A stretch of DNA of 64,000 nucleotides from positions 62,001-126,000 of the forward strand of contig JAXDJV010000008.1 of the NCBI GenBank assembly GCA_034667465.1, read 5' to 3'. This DNA is from JAOBAU01 sp034667465. Its GTDB lineage: Bacteria; Acidobacteriota; Thermoanaerobaculia; Gp7-AA8. Positions 52,548 through 61,655 of the stretch are shown piece by piece; the first letter of the stretch is position 1; each line of letters begins with the position of its first letter. The notes under the pieces are model-generated. The model was given only the letters and a program-made list of their open reading frames with translations. It was not told where the DNA came from and searched no databases. The position numbers were made by a program, and so were the translations under genes.

Positions 52548-53498
52548 TCAGACGGGCCGGAATTGCAGCGCGATCGAGACGGCGCCGACTTCCTTCCCGC
52601 TCGCTTCCGCGCGCGGGTAGATGAAGTAGTTCAGCGGCTCGGAGGTCTTCGGGGCGAGGACGAGATCGCGGCCGACGGTGAACTGCACGCGACTGGCGTC
52701 GAGATGGCCGAACAGATATGCGCGGACGTTCGGATCGCTCGACTTCGACGCGTCGGACGCATCGACCGGAATCCAGCCCTTCCCTTTCACGTAGAACTCC
52801 GCCCAGCAGTGATAGCCCTTCACCTGGCCGTCGGCGGCGGTGAGCGGAAAGCCGATCACGAAACGCGCCGGGATTTTCTTCGCGCGCGCCAGCGAAATGA
52901 AGAGCGAATGGAAGTCGGTGCAGTTCCCGGCGCGAATGTCGCACGCGCGCTCGGTGTCGCCTTTTCCCCATCCGGGAATGGTCTTGTCGTACTTCATCGT
53001 GGCGAGCAGGTAGTCGTAAATCGCGTGCGCCTGCTCGATCGGCGCGGTCTTTCCCGCCGTCACTTCATCGGCGAGCCTGCGAACGCGCGGCGAAAGGGTG
53101 ACGAGCCTGTCGGGCTGGAGCGCACGCGCGAGCTCCGCTTTCGTCGCCGACGTTTCTGCGGGCGCGTCGAGCGTGGCGGCGCGGCGGATGGCGGTGAAAC
53201 GAACCGTCACCTGAAGGTCGCCTGCCGGCGGCTCGGCGATCGTCGTGAACGCGTAGTCATTGCCGAAGGTCGCGTCGTGATGCCGCGTCCATTTGTACGG
53301 ACCTTCGATGACGACGTTCGAGACCGTCTGATTGCCGCGCGAGATCGGCAGCGGAATCCAGACCTTGAGGTTCTTCGTGCCGGCCGGGACGTTTGCGACG
53401 GTGCCGGTGTAGCTCGCCTCGAAGCTCTTCGCGTCGCCCGCAAACGCGGCGACGGCGAACAGCATCGCGACGGCAAGAGAGATCGCAGTTCGTTTCAT
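52548..53498 (-). CDS. Exported transglutaminase-like protein
   Basis: A 316-residue protein with a signal peptide (to AAFAG). It has the transglutaminase-like core triad: Cys in AGNCTDFHSLF, His in GYHCWAEFY and Asp in PVDASDASK. An N-terminal beta domain precedes it. Such proteins may crosslink or cleave peptides in the envelope. It is followed by the DUF3667 gene and preceded by the HGSNAT-like gene on the same strand. Confidence 0.85.
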   Translation of the reverse strand: MKRTAISLAVAMLFAVAAFAGDAKSFEASYTGTVANVPAGTKNLKVWIPLPISRGNQTVSNVVIEGPYKWTRHHDATFGNDYAFTTIAEPPAGDLQVTVRFTAIRRAATLDAPAETSATKAELARALQPDRLVTLSPRVRRLADEVTAGKTAPIEQAHAIYDYLLATMKYDKTIPGWGKGDTERACDIRAGNCTDFHSLFISLARAKKIPARFVIGFPLTAADGQVKGYHCWAEFYVKGKGWIPVDASDASKSSDPNVRAYLFGHLDASRVQFTVGRDLVLAPKTSEPLNYFIYPRAEASGKEVGAVSIALQFRPV

Positions 53499-53521
53499 TC
53501 AGATGGCTCCTTCGCGTGACT

Positions 53522-54718
53522 TCAGAGTCGGACGATGACGTTGCGGCGATGCAGCAGCGTGAGGATCGCCAGCCAGAACGCGACGAAACATAACCCCCAG
53601 AGGAGCGACGCGAATTTCGGCGCGAAGAACGGCGCAAACGTCACGTCATAACTCCACTGATGCAGCGACACCTTCTTTCCGCCGACGTCGAGCTTGATCA
53701 GCGAATCGATCAGCCGCGCCATCACGCCGGAGCCGACGAACGCGATCAGCGGATTGACGCCGTAGATCCCAAACGGCTTCGACCATGCGCGAACGCCATG
53801 CACGTCGATGATCCACATACACGTTGCGAGAACAACGCAGGCGAAGCCGGCGGTGAAGACGACGTAGCTGCTCGTCCAGAGATTCTTGTTGATCGGGAAG
53901 ATCCAGCCCCAGAGCAGACCGAGCACCAGCGCGAGCGAGCCGGCGCCATAGAGCCCGGCGACCCGTTCGATCAGCGGCTTGTCTTTGCGCGTGATCCAGC
54001 GTCCGGCGAGCACGCCGAGCATCGCGGTCGCAATCGCGGGAAGCGTCGAGAGCGGTCCTTCCGGATCCCAGGTTTTCGTCGATGACCAGATGTGATTCGT
54101 GCCGAGGATCAGCCGATCAAAGAACGCGGCAAGAGTGTTGTCGGGCTGATCGAGGACGAAGTATCCGAGCGTGCCGCTGCCCGGCACCGGGATGAGCGTC
54201 ATCACGATCCAGTAACCGACGAGGATCGCGATGATGATCGCGATCTGCTGGCGCAGCGACGTGCGTAACGTCAGCAGCGCCGCGCAGAGATACGCGATGC
54301 CGATCCGCTGCAGCACACCGGCGAAACGCAGATGCGCGAAACGCCACGCGACACGCTGCAGGAAAGTCGGGTTCGGAATGCCGGCCATCTTTCCCCACCA
54401 GAAAAAGGGGAACGCATTGAGCAGCAGACCGACGAGGACGATCAGCAGCCCGCGACGAATGATGCGCCGCCGCGCGCCGGCGTCGTCGATCCGTCGCAGC
54501 GAAAGATGCGTGGTGATGCCGACGATGAAGAGGAAGAAGGGAAAGATGAGATCGGTGGGAGTCCATCCGTGCCATTCCGCATGCTCGAGCGGCGGATAGA
54601 TCGCCGACCACGAACCGGGGTTGTTCACGAGGAGCATCGAGGCGATGGTGATGCCGCGGAAAACGTCGAGGGAGAGAAGGCGCTCGTTCGCCGGCGGCAC
54701 CGGCGCGACCGTGGACAT
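53522..54718 (-). CDS. HGSNAT/NagX-like membrane acyltransferase
   Basis: A 398-residue multi-pass protein of the heparan-alpha-glucosaminide N-acetyltransferase / DUF5009 family. Signature RLLSLDVFRGITIASMLLVN and DLIFPFFLFIVG at the N-terminus, about ten hydrophobic helices, and GVNPLIAFVGSGVM later. These proteins use acetyl-CoA to acetylate glucosamine ends across a membrane. The His in EHAEWHGWT fits the family catalytic region. It forms a possible operon with the transglutaminase gene. Confidence 0.85.
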   Translation of the reverse strand: MSTVAPVPPANERLLSLDVFRGITIASMLLVNNPGSWSAIYPPLEHAEWHGWTPTDLIFPFFLFIVGITTHLSLRRIDDAGARRRIIRRGLLIVLVGLLLNAFPFFWWGKMAGIPNPTFLQRVAWRFAHLRFAGVLQRIGIAYLCAALLTLRTSLRQQIAIIIAILVGYWIVMTLIPVPGSGTLGYFVLDQPDNTLAAFFDRLILGTNHIWSSTKTWDPEGPLSTLPAIATAMLGVLAGRWITRKDKPLIERVAGLYGAGSLALVLGLLWGWIFPINKNLWTSSYVVFTAGFACVVLATCMWIIDVHGVRAWSKPFGIYGVNPLIAFVGSGVMARLIDSLIKLDVGGKKVSLHQWSYDVTFAPFFAPKFASLLWGLCFVAFWLAILTLLHRRNVIVRL

Positions 54719-54751
54719 TGGATTGATGATCGCACATCGGCCGCGCGAGGA

Positions 54752-55558
54752 TCAGGCGCGGAGGTTTTTGTACTCGCGCAAATGCCGCAGCGCGGACGCT
54801 TTGTCGCCGCCTCGTTCATACAACCCCGCGAGGTTGTAGTGTGCGTCCGCATTCTCGGCATCGAGCGACAGCGCGCGCTCGTACGCTTCAATGGCGTCGT
54901 GCGGACGGCCGAGATCTTCCAGCGCCACACCTAAATTGAACGCGGCGGTGTCGTGCTCGGGGACGGCGGCGATGGCGGCGCGGTAGTGCGGCTCGGCGGC
55001 GGCCGGCGCTCCGAGCTCATGCAACAGGCGGCCGAGGTTGACGTGGGCGTCGGCGTGGGTCGGATCGAGCGCGATGGCTTGTTCGTACGCATGCTTCGCC
55101 GCGGCGGGATCGGTCGATTCGACTTCGCACGCGAGGTCGTACCAGTCGTCGGCATCGCGCTCGGTGCCGCGAACGATCGGCGCGGTGTTCGCGGTCAGCT
55201 CATCGACGGAAAAGTCGAAGAGCGACTGGCCCGACTCCGGATTCCAGACTGACTCCCCTTCGCGCACGACGACGCGCTCGCCGTCGGCGGCAATCCGAAC
55301 GCCGGTGAGCGAGCGTCCGACGGGAAGCTGCTCGCGCAGCTTCTCGAGCACGCGGCGCACTTTGCGCTGCGGGATGTTTGCAGCGGTCAGTTCGCCGGCG
55401 GTGCGGAGAATGACGAGGTCCTGAAAACCGAAGCGCAGCTCGCCGCGCTCGCCGCGCTCCGGCACGAGGAACCCCTTCGTCGCGTACGCCCGGATCCTCG
55501 ATGAAGAGAGCCCGAGCATCGCCGAGACCTCTCGGAGCGTGAATGACACGAGCGGCAT
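54752..55558 (-). CDS. MerR-type DNA-binding protein with TPR domain
   Basis: A 268-residue protein: MerR-like helix-turn-helix (FTLREVSAMLGLSSSRIRAYATKGFLVPERG, then a wing) in residues 1-75, a linker and a dimerisation-like helix, then TPR repeats (AKHAYEQAIALDPTHADAHVNLGRLLHELG; DAIEAYERALSLDAENADAHYNLAGLYERGG). The ATG is 1 nt from the alaS stop, so it is probably co-transcribed and coupled with alaS. The link to alanine-tRNA metabolism is unexplained. Confidence 0.82.
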   Translation of the reverse strand: MPLVSFTLREVSAMLGLSSSRIRAYATKGFLVPERGERGELRFGFQDLVILRTAGELTAANIPQRKVRRVLEKLREQLPVGRSLTGVRIAADGERVVVREGESVWNPESGQSLFDFSVDELTANTAPIVRGTERDADDWYDLACEVESTDPAAAKHAYEQAIALDPTHADAHVNLGRLLHELGAPAAAEPHYRAAIAAVPEHDTAAFNLGVALEDLGRPHDAIEAYERALSLDAENADAHYNLAGLYERGGDKASALRHLREYKNLRA

Positions 55559-55559
55559 T

Positions 55560-58235
55560 TTACGCCGTCAATAGTTCCCGCAAGGCTCCCGCGGCCCGGT
55601 CGAGCGCTTCATTCAATCGATCGGCATCTTTGCCGCCGGCCTGCGCGAGGTCGGCTTTGCCGCCGCCTTTGCCGCCGACGATCGGCGCCAGCTTGCCGAT
55701 CAGCGCGTTGGCTGGAATGCGTCCGACCAGGTCCGGCGTCACGGCGGTCAGCAGCGTCACCTTGCCGTCGGTCGCGCTGCCGAGGACGACCACGCCCGAC
55801 TTGAGTTTCGAGCGAAGCGTGTCGGCGAGGTTTCTCAGATCGCCGCCGCTGATGTCGTCGAAGCGGCGCGCGAGGAGCTTGATGCCGTCGACGTCGATCG
55901 CTGCGTTGTCGTCGGGTCCGGCGGGCGAAGCGCCCGCCGCCACACTGGCTTTCAGTTTGAGTTGCTTTAGTTCTTTCTCGAGCTGCTTCTGCTTTTCCTG
56001 CATCGAGCGGATGTACGACGGCAGCTCGTCGATCTTCGTGTTGAGCTGCTGCTGCAGCTCGTGCGCGGAATCGTCGAGCGACTGGAAGTACTGCAGCGCT
56101 CCGCGACCGGTCAGCGCTTCCATCCGACGGACACCTGCTGCGAGCGAACGATCGCCGGTGATCTTGAAGATGCCGATGTCGCCGGTGCGATTGACGTGAC
56201 AGCCGCCGCAGAACTCGCGCGAGTAATCGCCGGCCTGAACGATGCGAACGTTCTCGCCGTACTTCTCGCCGAACATCGCCACGGCGCCGGTCTTCTTCGC
56301 CTCCGCGATCGGCATCACCGTCTTCGTCACCTCGAGGTTCTCGCGAATCTTCTCGTTGACCGCTTCCTCGACGCGACGCAGCTGTTCGTCGGTCGGCGCC
56401 GAATGATGCGTGTAATCGAAACGCAGCCGATCGGGCGCGACGAGCGAGCCGGCCTGCTGCACGGTTTCGCCGAGGATGTCTTTGAGCGCTTTGTGGAGCA
56501 GATGCGTGGCGGTGTGATTCGCGGTGGTGTCGAGCCGCTGCGGCACCGGCACCGACGCCTTCACCGTCGCGTTGAGCGGAAGCGAACCCTCATCGACGCG
56601 CACTCGCGAGACGACGAGGTCGCCGACCGGCTTCTGCGTGTCGAGCACCGACGCGCGTCCGCCATCCCACACGAGCGTGCCGCTGTCGGCAATCTGTCCG
56701 CCCGACTCCGCGTAGAACGGCGTCGGCGACAGCACAACATCCGCTTCCGTGCCGTGATGCAGCGCGTCACGCTCCTCGCCTGCCATCACGATCGCTTTCA
56801 CGTTTGCGGGAACGTCAACATATTGATCGTAACCGACGAACTCGACGGCGCCGACTTTCCCGGCGATCTTCGCGAACGTCGCGGCATCGGTCGACGACTG
56901 GAACTTCGACGACGCTTTCGCTTTCGCGCGCGCCTCCGACATCATCGTCTCGAATCCCGCCCGATCCAGCGTCACCCCTTCATCCTCGGCGAGTTCACCG
57001 ATGAGATCGACCGGAATTCCGAACGTGTCGTACAGGCGGAAAATCTCTTCGCCGGATAACGTGCGCTCGCCGCGCGCGCGCACTTCGTCGAGCAGCGAAC
57101 CGACGCGCTCGATGCCGGAGCTGAGCGTCCGCGCAAAACGTTCTTCTTCCGAGGCGACCGTCAGCAGCACCGCTTCGCGGCGTTCCATCAGCTCCGGATA
57201 TGCGCTGCCCATCGTTGCGATGACGCCGTCGACGAGCTCGGAAAGGACGACCGCTTTCGGCAGCTTGCGGCCGAAACGAATGCCGCGTCGAATGATGCGG
57301 CGGAGCACGTATCCGCGTCCTTCGTTCGACGGAATGACGCCGTCGGCGATGAGGAACGACGTCGCGCGCGAGTGATCGCAAAGGACGCGGACGGCGGTGT
57401 CCAACTCGTCGTCCATTTTTCCGCCGTACGTGTGACCGCTCAGCTCCTCGATCCGCTTCATCAGCGGCGCGAAAAGATCGATGTCGTAGTTCGTCCCGGC
57501 GTTCTGCAGCACGCTGGCGACCCGCTCGAGTCCCATTCCGGTATCGACCGACGGCGCCGGCAGCGGCGTCAGCGTACCGTCGGCATCGCGGTCGTACTGC
57601 ATGAAGACGAGATTCCAGATCTCCATCGTGTCGTCGCCCTCGCCGTTGACGAGAGCGGCGACGTTCTTCGACATGTCGTCGCCGCGGAAGTAGTGCAGCT
57701 CCGAGCACGGCCCGCACGGACCGGTGTCGCCCATCGACCAGAAGTTGTCCTTCTTTCCAAAGCGCAGCACGCGATCGGGTCGCGCGCCGGCTTTTACCCA
57801 GAGCGCGGCCGCCTCTTCATCGGCGGGAACCTTGTCGTCGCCCTCGAAGACGGAGAACCAGAGCCGCTCGGGATCGACTTTCCAGACGTCGACGACGAGC
57901 TCCCACGCGAAGCGGATCGCTTCTTCCTTGAAGTAATCGCCGAATGAAAAGTTGCCGAGCATCTCGAAGAAGGTGTGATGGCGCGCGGTGCGTCCGACGT
58001 TCTCGAGATCGTTGTGCTTGCCGCCGGCGCGGACGCATTTCTGCGAAGTCGTGGCGCGCGTGTAATCGCGCCGGTCGCGGCCGAGGAACGTATCTTTGAA
58101 CTGGTTCATCCCGGCGTTCGTGAAGAGAAGCGTCGGGTCTCCCGCCGGCACGAGCGAGGAGCTCGACACGCGGCGGTGCTGATTTTTTTCGAAGTACTGC
58201 AGAAACTGTTCGCGAATCTGGCTGGTGGTGAACAC
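55560..58235 (-). CDS. alaS: Alanyl-tRNA synthetase
   Basis: An 891-residue class II synthetase with the order aminoacylation domain, tRNA recognition, editing domain and C-Ala. Motif 1 (NAGMNQFKDTFLG) and motif 2/3 regions are present, with GDTGPCGPCSELHY. The editing site is HTATHLLH plus EFCGGCH. I chose GTG at 58235 (AGGAG 10 nt upstream and the usual FTTSQIREQFL N-terminus). The frame can extend 12 codons further. It lies between recX and the MerR-TPR gene. Confidence 0.97.
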   Translation of the reverse strand: MFTTSQIREQFLQYFEKNQHRRVSSSSLVPAGDPTLLFTNAGMNQFKDTFLGRDRRDYTRATTSQKCVRAGGKHNDLENVGRTARHHTFFEMLGNFSFGDYFKEEAIRFAWELVVDVWKVDPERLWFSVFEGDDKVPADEEAAALWVKAGARPDRVLRFGKKDNFWSMGDTGPCGPCSELHYFRGDDMSKNVAALVNGEGDDTMEIWNLVFMQYDRDADGTLTPLPAPSVDTGMGLERVASVLQNAGTNYDIDLFAPLMKRIEELSGHTYGGKMDDELDTAVRVLCDHSRATSFLIADGVIPSNEGRGYVLRRIIRRGIRFGRKLPKAVVLSELVDGVIATMGSAYPELMERREAVLLTVASEEERFARTLSSGIERVGSLLDEVRARGERTLSGEEIFRLYDTFGIPVDLIGELAEDEGVTLDRAGFETMMSEARAKAKASSKFQSSTDAATFAKIAGKVGAVEFVGYDQYVDVPANVKAIVMAGEERDALHHGTEADVVLSPTPFYAESGGQIADSGTLVWDGGRASVLDTQKPVGDLVVSRVRVDEGSLPLNATVKASVPVPQRLDTTANHTATHLLHKALKDILGETVQQAGSLVAPDRLRFDYTHHSAPTDEQLRRVEEAVNEKIRENLEVTKTVMPIAEAKKTGAVAMFGEKYGENVRIVQAGDYSREFCGGCHVNRTGDIGIFKITGDRSLAAGVRRMEALTGRGALQYFQSLDDSAHELQQQLNTKIDELPSYIRSMQEKQKQLEKELKQLKLKASVAAGASPAGPDDNAAIDVDGIKLLARRFDDISGGDLRNLADTLRSKLKSGVVVLGSATDGKVTLLTAVTPDLVGRIPANALIGKLAPIVGGKGGGKADLAQAGGKDADRLNEALDRAAGALRELLTA

Positions 58236-58296
58236 GGCTGACTGTCTCCTGAGCGGCGCGGATCGTAACACCGGCGACCGGCGGCCCGCTTCCAGC

Positions 58297-58776
58297 TCAG
58301 ATTGCCGCGAGAACTTCGCGAACGACGTCGATGACGAGCGACGTCTCGAAGCCCTGCCGCGCGAGATACGCGGAGAGCTTCTGGCGCAGGCGATCGTCCT
58401 CTTCGCCGCGACGAATCAGCGCCGCCGCTTTTTTGCGCGCGAGCTCGGTCAGCGTGGCGCGCTCGCCGTCGGCGTCGCGATACGGCGCGAGTGCGTTGTC
58501 GATGACGTCGTCGTCGACGCCGGCCGCACCGAGCTCGCGACGAATGCGCATCGGTCCCATCCGCTTGCGAATCCGCCCGCGAACGAACGCGTCGGCGAAG
58601 CGGGAGTCGTCGAGCCACTTCTCGGAATCGAGACGGGCGATCGTTGCGGCGATCGTCTCGTCATCGAACTCCTTCCGCTTCAGTTTGCGGCGGAGCTCTG
58701 CCGCCGCGTTCCAGCGATGCTGCAGGATGCGCAGCGCGGTCGTGTGGCAGCGCTCCAGCTGTTCGGCGTCGGGCAT
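58297..58776 (-). CDS. recX: RecX regulatory protein
   Basis: A 159-residue protein of three-helix repeats that inhibits or modulates RecA. The family patterns ALRILQHRWNAAAELRRKLKRKEF, DETIAATIARLDSEKWLDDSRFADAFVRGRIRKRMGPMRIRRELGAAGV and the third repeat are clear. recA is not in the window. The ATG overlaps the stop of the kinase remnant (TGATG). Confidence 0.9.
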   Translation of the reverse strand: MPDAEQLERCHTTALRILQHRWNAAAELRRKLKRKEFDDETIAATIARLDSEKWLDDSRFADAFVRGRIRKRMGPMRIRRELGAAGVDDDVIDNALAPYRDADGERATLTELARKKAAALIRRGEEDDRLRQKLSAYLARQGFETSLVIDVVREVLAAI

Positions 58777-58970
58777 CAGTGATCGCGGGTCCAGTTGCTG
58801 ACGACGTAGATCGGCGTCGGCGTCTCGCTGCGGCCGAGCGGCAGAAGTTTGACGGCGACGGCGCGATCGAGACGCGTGTCGACGGCGCGCCAGACCTCGC
58901 CCATTCCGCCGGCGCCGAGACGAGAGACGATCTCGTAAGGACCGAGGCGTGTTCCGGGCGCGATCTCCAT
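58776..58970 (-). pseudogene. Internally deleted Ser/Thr kinase gene remnant
   Basis: A 64-residue frame that begins as a normal Hanks kinase: EIAPGTRLGPYEIVSRLGAGGMGEVWRAVDTRLDRAVAVKLLP, with Gly loop and Lys. Then it jumps to TPIYVVSNWTRDH, which looks like the C-terminal end of a long kinase of the PD40/propeller type. The catalytic loop, DFG and the rest are gone. This implies a large in-frame deletion. The start (CATAAT box 8 nt before) and the stop/start overlap with recX are retained, so it may still serve as a leader that couples translation to recX. Confidence 0.72.
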
Positions 58971-58978
58971 CGCGAAGA

Positions 58979-58984
58979 ATTATG
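58979..58984 (-). promoter_or_regulatory. CATAAT box upstream of kinase remnant
   Basis: CATAAT on the minus strand ends 8 nt before the ATG at 58970. It resembles the other -10 boxes seen near starts but has C at the first position. Confidence 0.3.
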
Positions 58985-58999
58985 GGGCAGGCCGGCTCG

Positions 59000-59635
59000 T
59001 CATCGCGCGATGTAGTTCACGAGCTCGCGATAGGAAGCAACGGCGACGCCGGAGCTCATCGCGTCGCCATGCTTCTTTCCCGCAACGACGACGACCTTCT
59101 TCCACGGCGAGACTCCGGCATCATCGAGCAGCTTCGCGGAGATCTCTGCAGGCGTCGTGCGGTCCTTCTCGCCGACGACGAACAGGATGCTGCCGCGATA
59201 GTCGCCGAGGATGCGCGTCAACGCGTCGCTCGCGGGCGGACCTTCGAGCACGAGTCCCGGCAGCTCGCGCGTGTTCGCGACTTCCCCGGCGACGCGGGCG
59301 GAAGTTCCGAAGCCGTGAACGATGATCGGGAGCGTGCTGTCTTTCTTCAGCCAGTCGACCGCGGCCAGCGCGTCCGCCGACGTGACGGCGCCGTTGATCA
59401 TCAACATGTTGACCGGGAGCGTCATCACGCTGTTGATCGCACTGTCGCCAAAGTAGAGCAGCTCGGCTTTCGCATCGTCGCGCGTCAGCCGGATCGCGTG
59501 AACGGCGCCGAGCGTGACGGAGGTCGATGTGATGCCGTCGGGCAGCTTCGCAGCGGCCGGCGTTGTGTCGTCGACGGTCGTCGTACTGCAACCGCTCAGC
59601 GCGATCAGCAGTACGACGACGACAGCCGCGCGCAT
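59000..59635 (-). CDS. Lipoprotein with degenerate alpha/beta-hydrolase fold
   Basis: A 211-residue lipoprotein (MRAAVVVVLLIALSGCSTT, lipobox LSGC). The rest follows the alpha/beta-hydrolase order: LLYFGDSAI, a nucleophile-elbow region VHGFGTSARVA, an acid region FVVGEKDRTTP, and His in KKHGDAM. At the nucleophile the usual Ser is Gly, so a catalytic reaction is unlikely. It ends directly before pilT, and the ATG overlaps the pilT stop. Confidence 0.75.
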   Translation of the reverse strand: MRAAVVVVLLIALSGCSTTTVDDTTPAAAKLPDGITSTSVTLGAVHAIRLTRDDAKAELLYFGDSAINSVMTLPVNMLMINGAVTSADALAAVDWLKKDSTLPIIVHGFGTSARVAGEVANTRELPGLVLEGPPASDALTRILGDYRGSILFVVGEKDRTTPAEISAKLLDDAGVSPWKKVVVVAGKKHGDAMSSGVAVASYRELVNYIAR

Positions 59636-60810
59636 CAGATGTTGTTCGAGAAGTCGAACGGCGATTCGTCCGAGAACGGATCGTTGTCGCTGGCCAGCGT
59701 CAGCTTCGATTCCATCTCTTCCTTCGACACGTCCGACGTCGACTGAATGCCCGACAGCTTGAGGCGGAACTCGTCCGGATTCGACGCGCGGCGCAACGCT
59801 TCATCGAGCGTGATCAGGCCGTTTTTATACAGCGTGTAGAGCGACTGATCAAACGTCTGCATGCCGTACTGCGACGTGCCCTGCGAGATCGCATCTTTGA
59901 TGAGCTTCGTCTTTTCTTTGTTCTCGATGCAGTCCCGAATGTACGCGGTCGAGATCAGCACCTCGGCTGCCGGTACGCGGCCGAGACCGTCGGCGCGCGG
60001 AAGCAGTCGCAGCGAAACGACCGCTTTCAGAACGGCGGCGAGCTGCAGACGAATCTGCTTCTGCTGGTGCGGCGGGAAGACGGAGATGATGCGGTTGACC
60101 GTTTCCGTCGCGTCCATCGTGTGAAGCGTCGAGAGCACGAGGTGGCCGGTCTCGGCGGCCGTGAGCGCCGTCTCGATCGTTTCGTAGTCGCGCATTTCGC
60201 CCACGAGAATGACGTCGGGATCCTGACGGAGTGCGCTGCGCAGCGCCTGTGAGAACGACTTCGTGTCGACTTCGATCTCGCGCTGATTGACGATCGATTT
60301 CTTGTCGCGGTGAAGGAACTCGATCGGATCCTCGACCGTCATGATGTGCTCGGTGCGATGCGAGTTGATGTAGTCGATCATCGCCGCGAGCGTCGTCGAT
60401 TTGCCGGAGCCGGTCGTGCCGGTGCAGAGAATCAGTCCGCGGCGCTCTTCGGCGATCTTCTCGAGGACGACCGGCAGCATCAGCTCGCGAATCGAAAGAA
60501 TCTTGACCGGAATGACGCGGAGGACCATGCCGACGGTGCCGCGCTGTTGAAAGATGTTGCAGCGGAAACGGCCGAGGCCGGGAACCGAGTAAGCGATGTC
60601 GATCTCGTAGTTGTTCTTGAACTTCTCTTTCTGGCGCGACGACATGATCGAGAAGGCCATTGCGATCGTGTCTTCCTGCATGAGGCGCTTCAGTTCGACC
60701 AGCGGAGTGAGCTCACCGTCGACGCGGATGACGGGATGTGATCCGACCTTGATGTGGAGGTCGGACGCGCGCCGTTCCGCTGCGATCTTCAGGAGGTCAT
60801 TGATATGCAC
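59635..60810 (-). CDS. pilT: Pilus retraction ATPase PilT
   Basis: A 391-residue hexameric ATPase that retracts type IV pili. Walker A GTTGSGKST (131-138), the Asp box TVEDPIEFLHRD, Walker B ILVGEMRDYET, His box STLHTMDAT. The N-terminus INDLLKIAAERRASDLHIKVGSHP is that of PilT. The GTG start at 60810 follows GAGGAG by 5 nt; repeat A3 lies immediately upstream. It lacks the typical AIRNLIRE-type C-terminus, ending in an acidic tail (SDNDPFSDESPFDF). Confidence 0.93.
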   Translation of the reverse strand: MHINDLLKIAAERRASDLHIKVGSHPVIRVDGELTPLVELKRLMQEDTIAMAFSIMSSRQKEKFKNNYEIDIAYSVPGLGRFRCNIFQQRGTVGMVLRVIPVKILSIRELMLPVVLEKIAEERRGLILCTGTTGSGKSTTLAAMIDYINSHRTEHIMTVEDPIEFLHRDKKSIVNQREIEVDTKSFSQALRSALRQDPDVILVGEMRDYETIETALTAAETGHLVLSTLHTMDATETVNRIISVFPPHQQKQIRLQLAAVLKAVVSLRLLPRADGLGRVPAAEVLISTAYIRDCIENKEKTKLIKDAISQGTSQYGMQTFDQSLYTLYKNGLITLDEALRRASNPDEFRLKLSGIQSTSDVSKEEMESKLTLASDNDPFSDESPFDFSNNI

Positions 60811-60823
60811 GAATTCTCCTCGG

Positions 60824-60883
60824 GCCGGCACGGCCGGCTGCGCAGATGGCAGAGCCTTCGCGTCGCCACCGAATCTGCCGGCC
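60824..60883. repeat. Palindromic repeat family A, copy A3
   Basis: gccggcacggccggctgcgcag...gaatctgccggcc. It carries the family A core agagccttcgcgtcg. It lies just upstream of the pilT ribosome-binding site, so its ends may sit in the pilT leader RNA. Confidence 0.85.
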
Positions 60884-60944
60884 TTGAAGCGCTCAATTTT
60901 ACTGCACAGCGCCCTCCTGCGTCGCGCGAACGTCAGTCGCGATT

Positions 60945-60950
60945 TAGAAT
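60945..60950 (+). promoter_or_regulatory. TAGAAT box, putative leaderless promoter
   Basis: TAGAAT ends 9 nt before the ATG at 60960, with no Shine-Dalgarno. The box is divergent from pilT. Confidence 0.42.
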
Positions 60951-60959
60951 CCGCAGCCG

Positions 60960-61631
60960 ATGACGATCTCGCAACGCAACGATCTTTCACTTCGCTGCAT
61001 CGTTTCGACGCCGAGCGGCGCAGCCGATACGGTCGCGTTGCCGCTCGTCGTCGTGATTCACGGTCGCGGCGCCGACGCGAACGATCTCGCCGATCTCGCG
61101 CCGTATCTCGATAACGGTTATCGCTTCGTGCTGCCGAACGCACCGCGCCCGTTCGAGATCTATCCGGGGATGACCGCGGGCTTCACGTGGTTCGACGGCT
61201 GGCCGCCTGCGCCCGGTTCGATCGATACCTCGCGCCGGTTGCTGCTCACACTCATCGATGAGCTCGTCGCGAACTACCCGACGCCTGACGGAAAGATCGT
61301 CATCAGCGGCTTTTCACAGGGCGGGATGATGTCGCTCGATGTTGGTTTTCGCACCGAGCGAGCGATTGCAGGCATCGTCGTAATGAGCGGCGCGCTCTAC
61401 GAAGATGAGATGCCGGATCTTCGCGCGAAGAACGATCGTCCGGTAATTCTCGCGCATGGAACGGCGGATGAAGTGATTCCGATCAACGCGGCGAGGCGGA
61501 CTCGACGGGTGCTGGAAGATCACGGGATCGAGCTCGAATATCACGAGTTTCCGATGGGACATCAGGTGTCGGAAGAGGAGCTGCAGGCCGTTGGCGCGTT
61601 CCTGGAGCGAGTACTTTCTTCCGGCGAATGA
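60960..61631 (+). CDS. Carboxylesterase / phospholipase, abhydrolase_2 family
   Basis: A 223-residue cytoplasmic serine hydrolase. The catalytic triad is visible: Ser in GFSQGGMM, Asp in HGTADEVIP and His in FPMGHQV; the oxyanion region is VVVIHGRGADANDL. This family hydrolyses short-chain esters or lysophospholipids. The ATG follows a TAGAAT box by 9 nt. It is divergent from pilT, with repeat A3 between. Confidence 0.88.
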   Translation: MTISQRNDLSLRCIVSTPSGAADTVALPLVVVIHGRGADANDLADLAPYLDNGYRFVLPNAPRPFEIYPGMTAGFTWFDGWPPAPGSIDTSRRLLLTLIDELVANYPTPDGKIVISGFSQGGMMSLDVGFRTERAIAGIVVMSGALYEDEMPDLRAKNDRPVILAHGTADEVIPINAARRTRRVLEDHGIELEYHEFPMGHQVSEEELQAVGAFLERVLSSGE

Positions 61632-61655
61632 AATGGCCCGCCGATTGCTTTGTTG

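Noticed and set aside
58776..58970. An intact small kinase-like regulator
   Set aside because: It ends after the ATP-binding Lys strand with no catalytic residues and joins to a segment typical of the end of a large protein.
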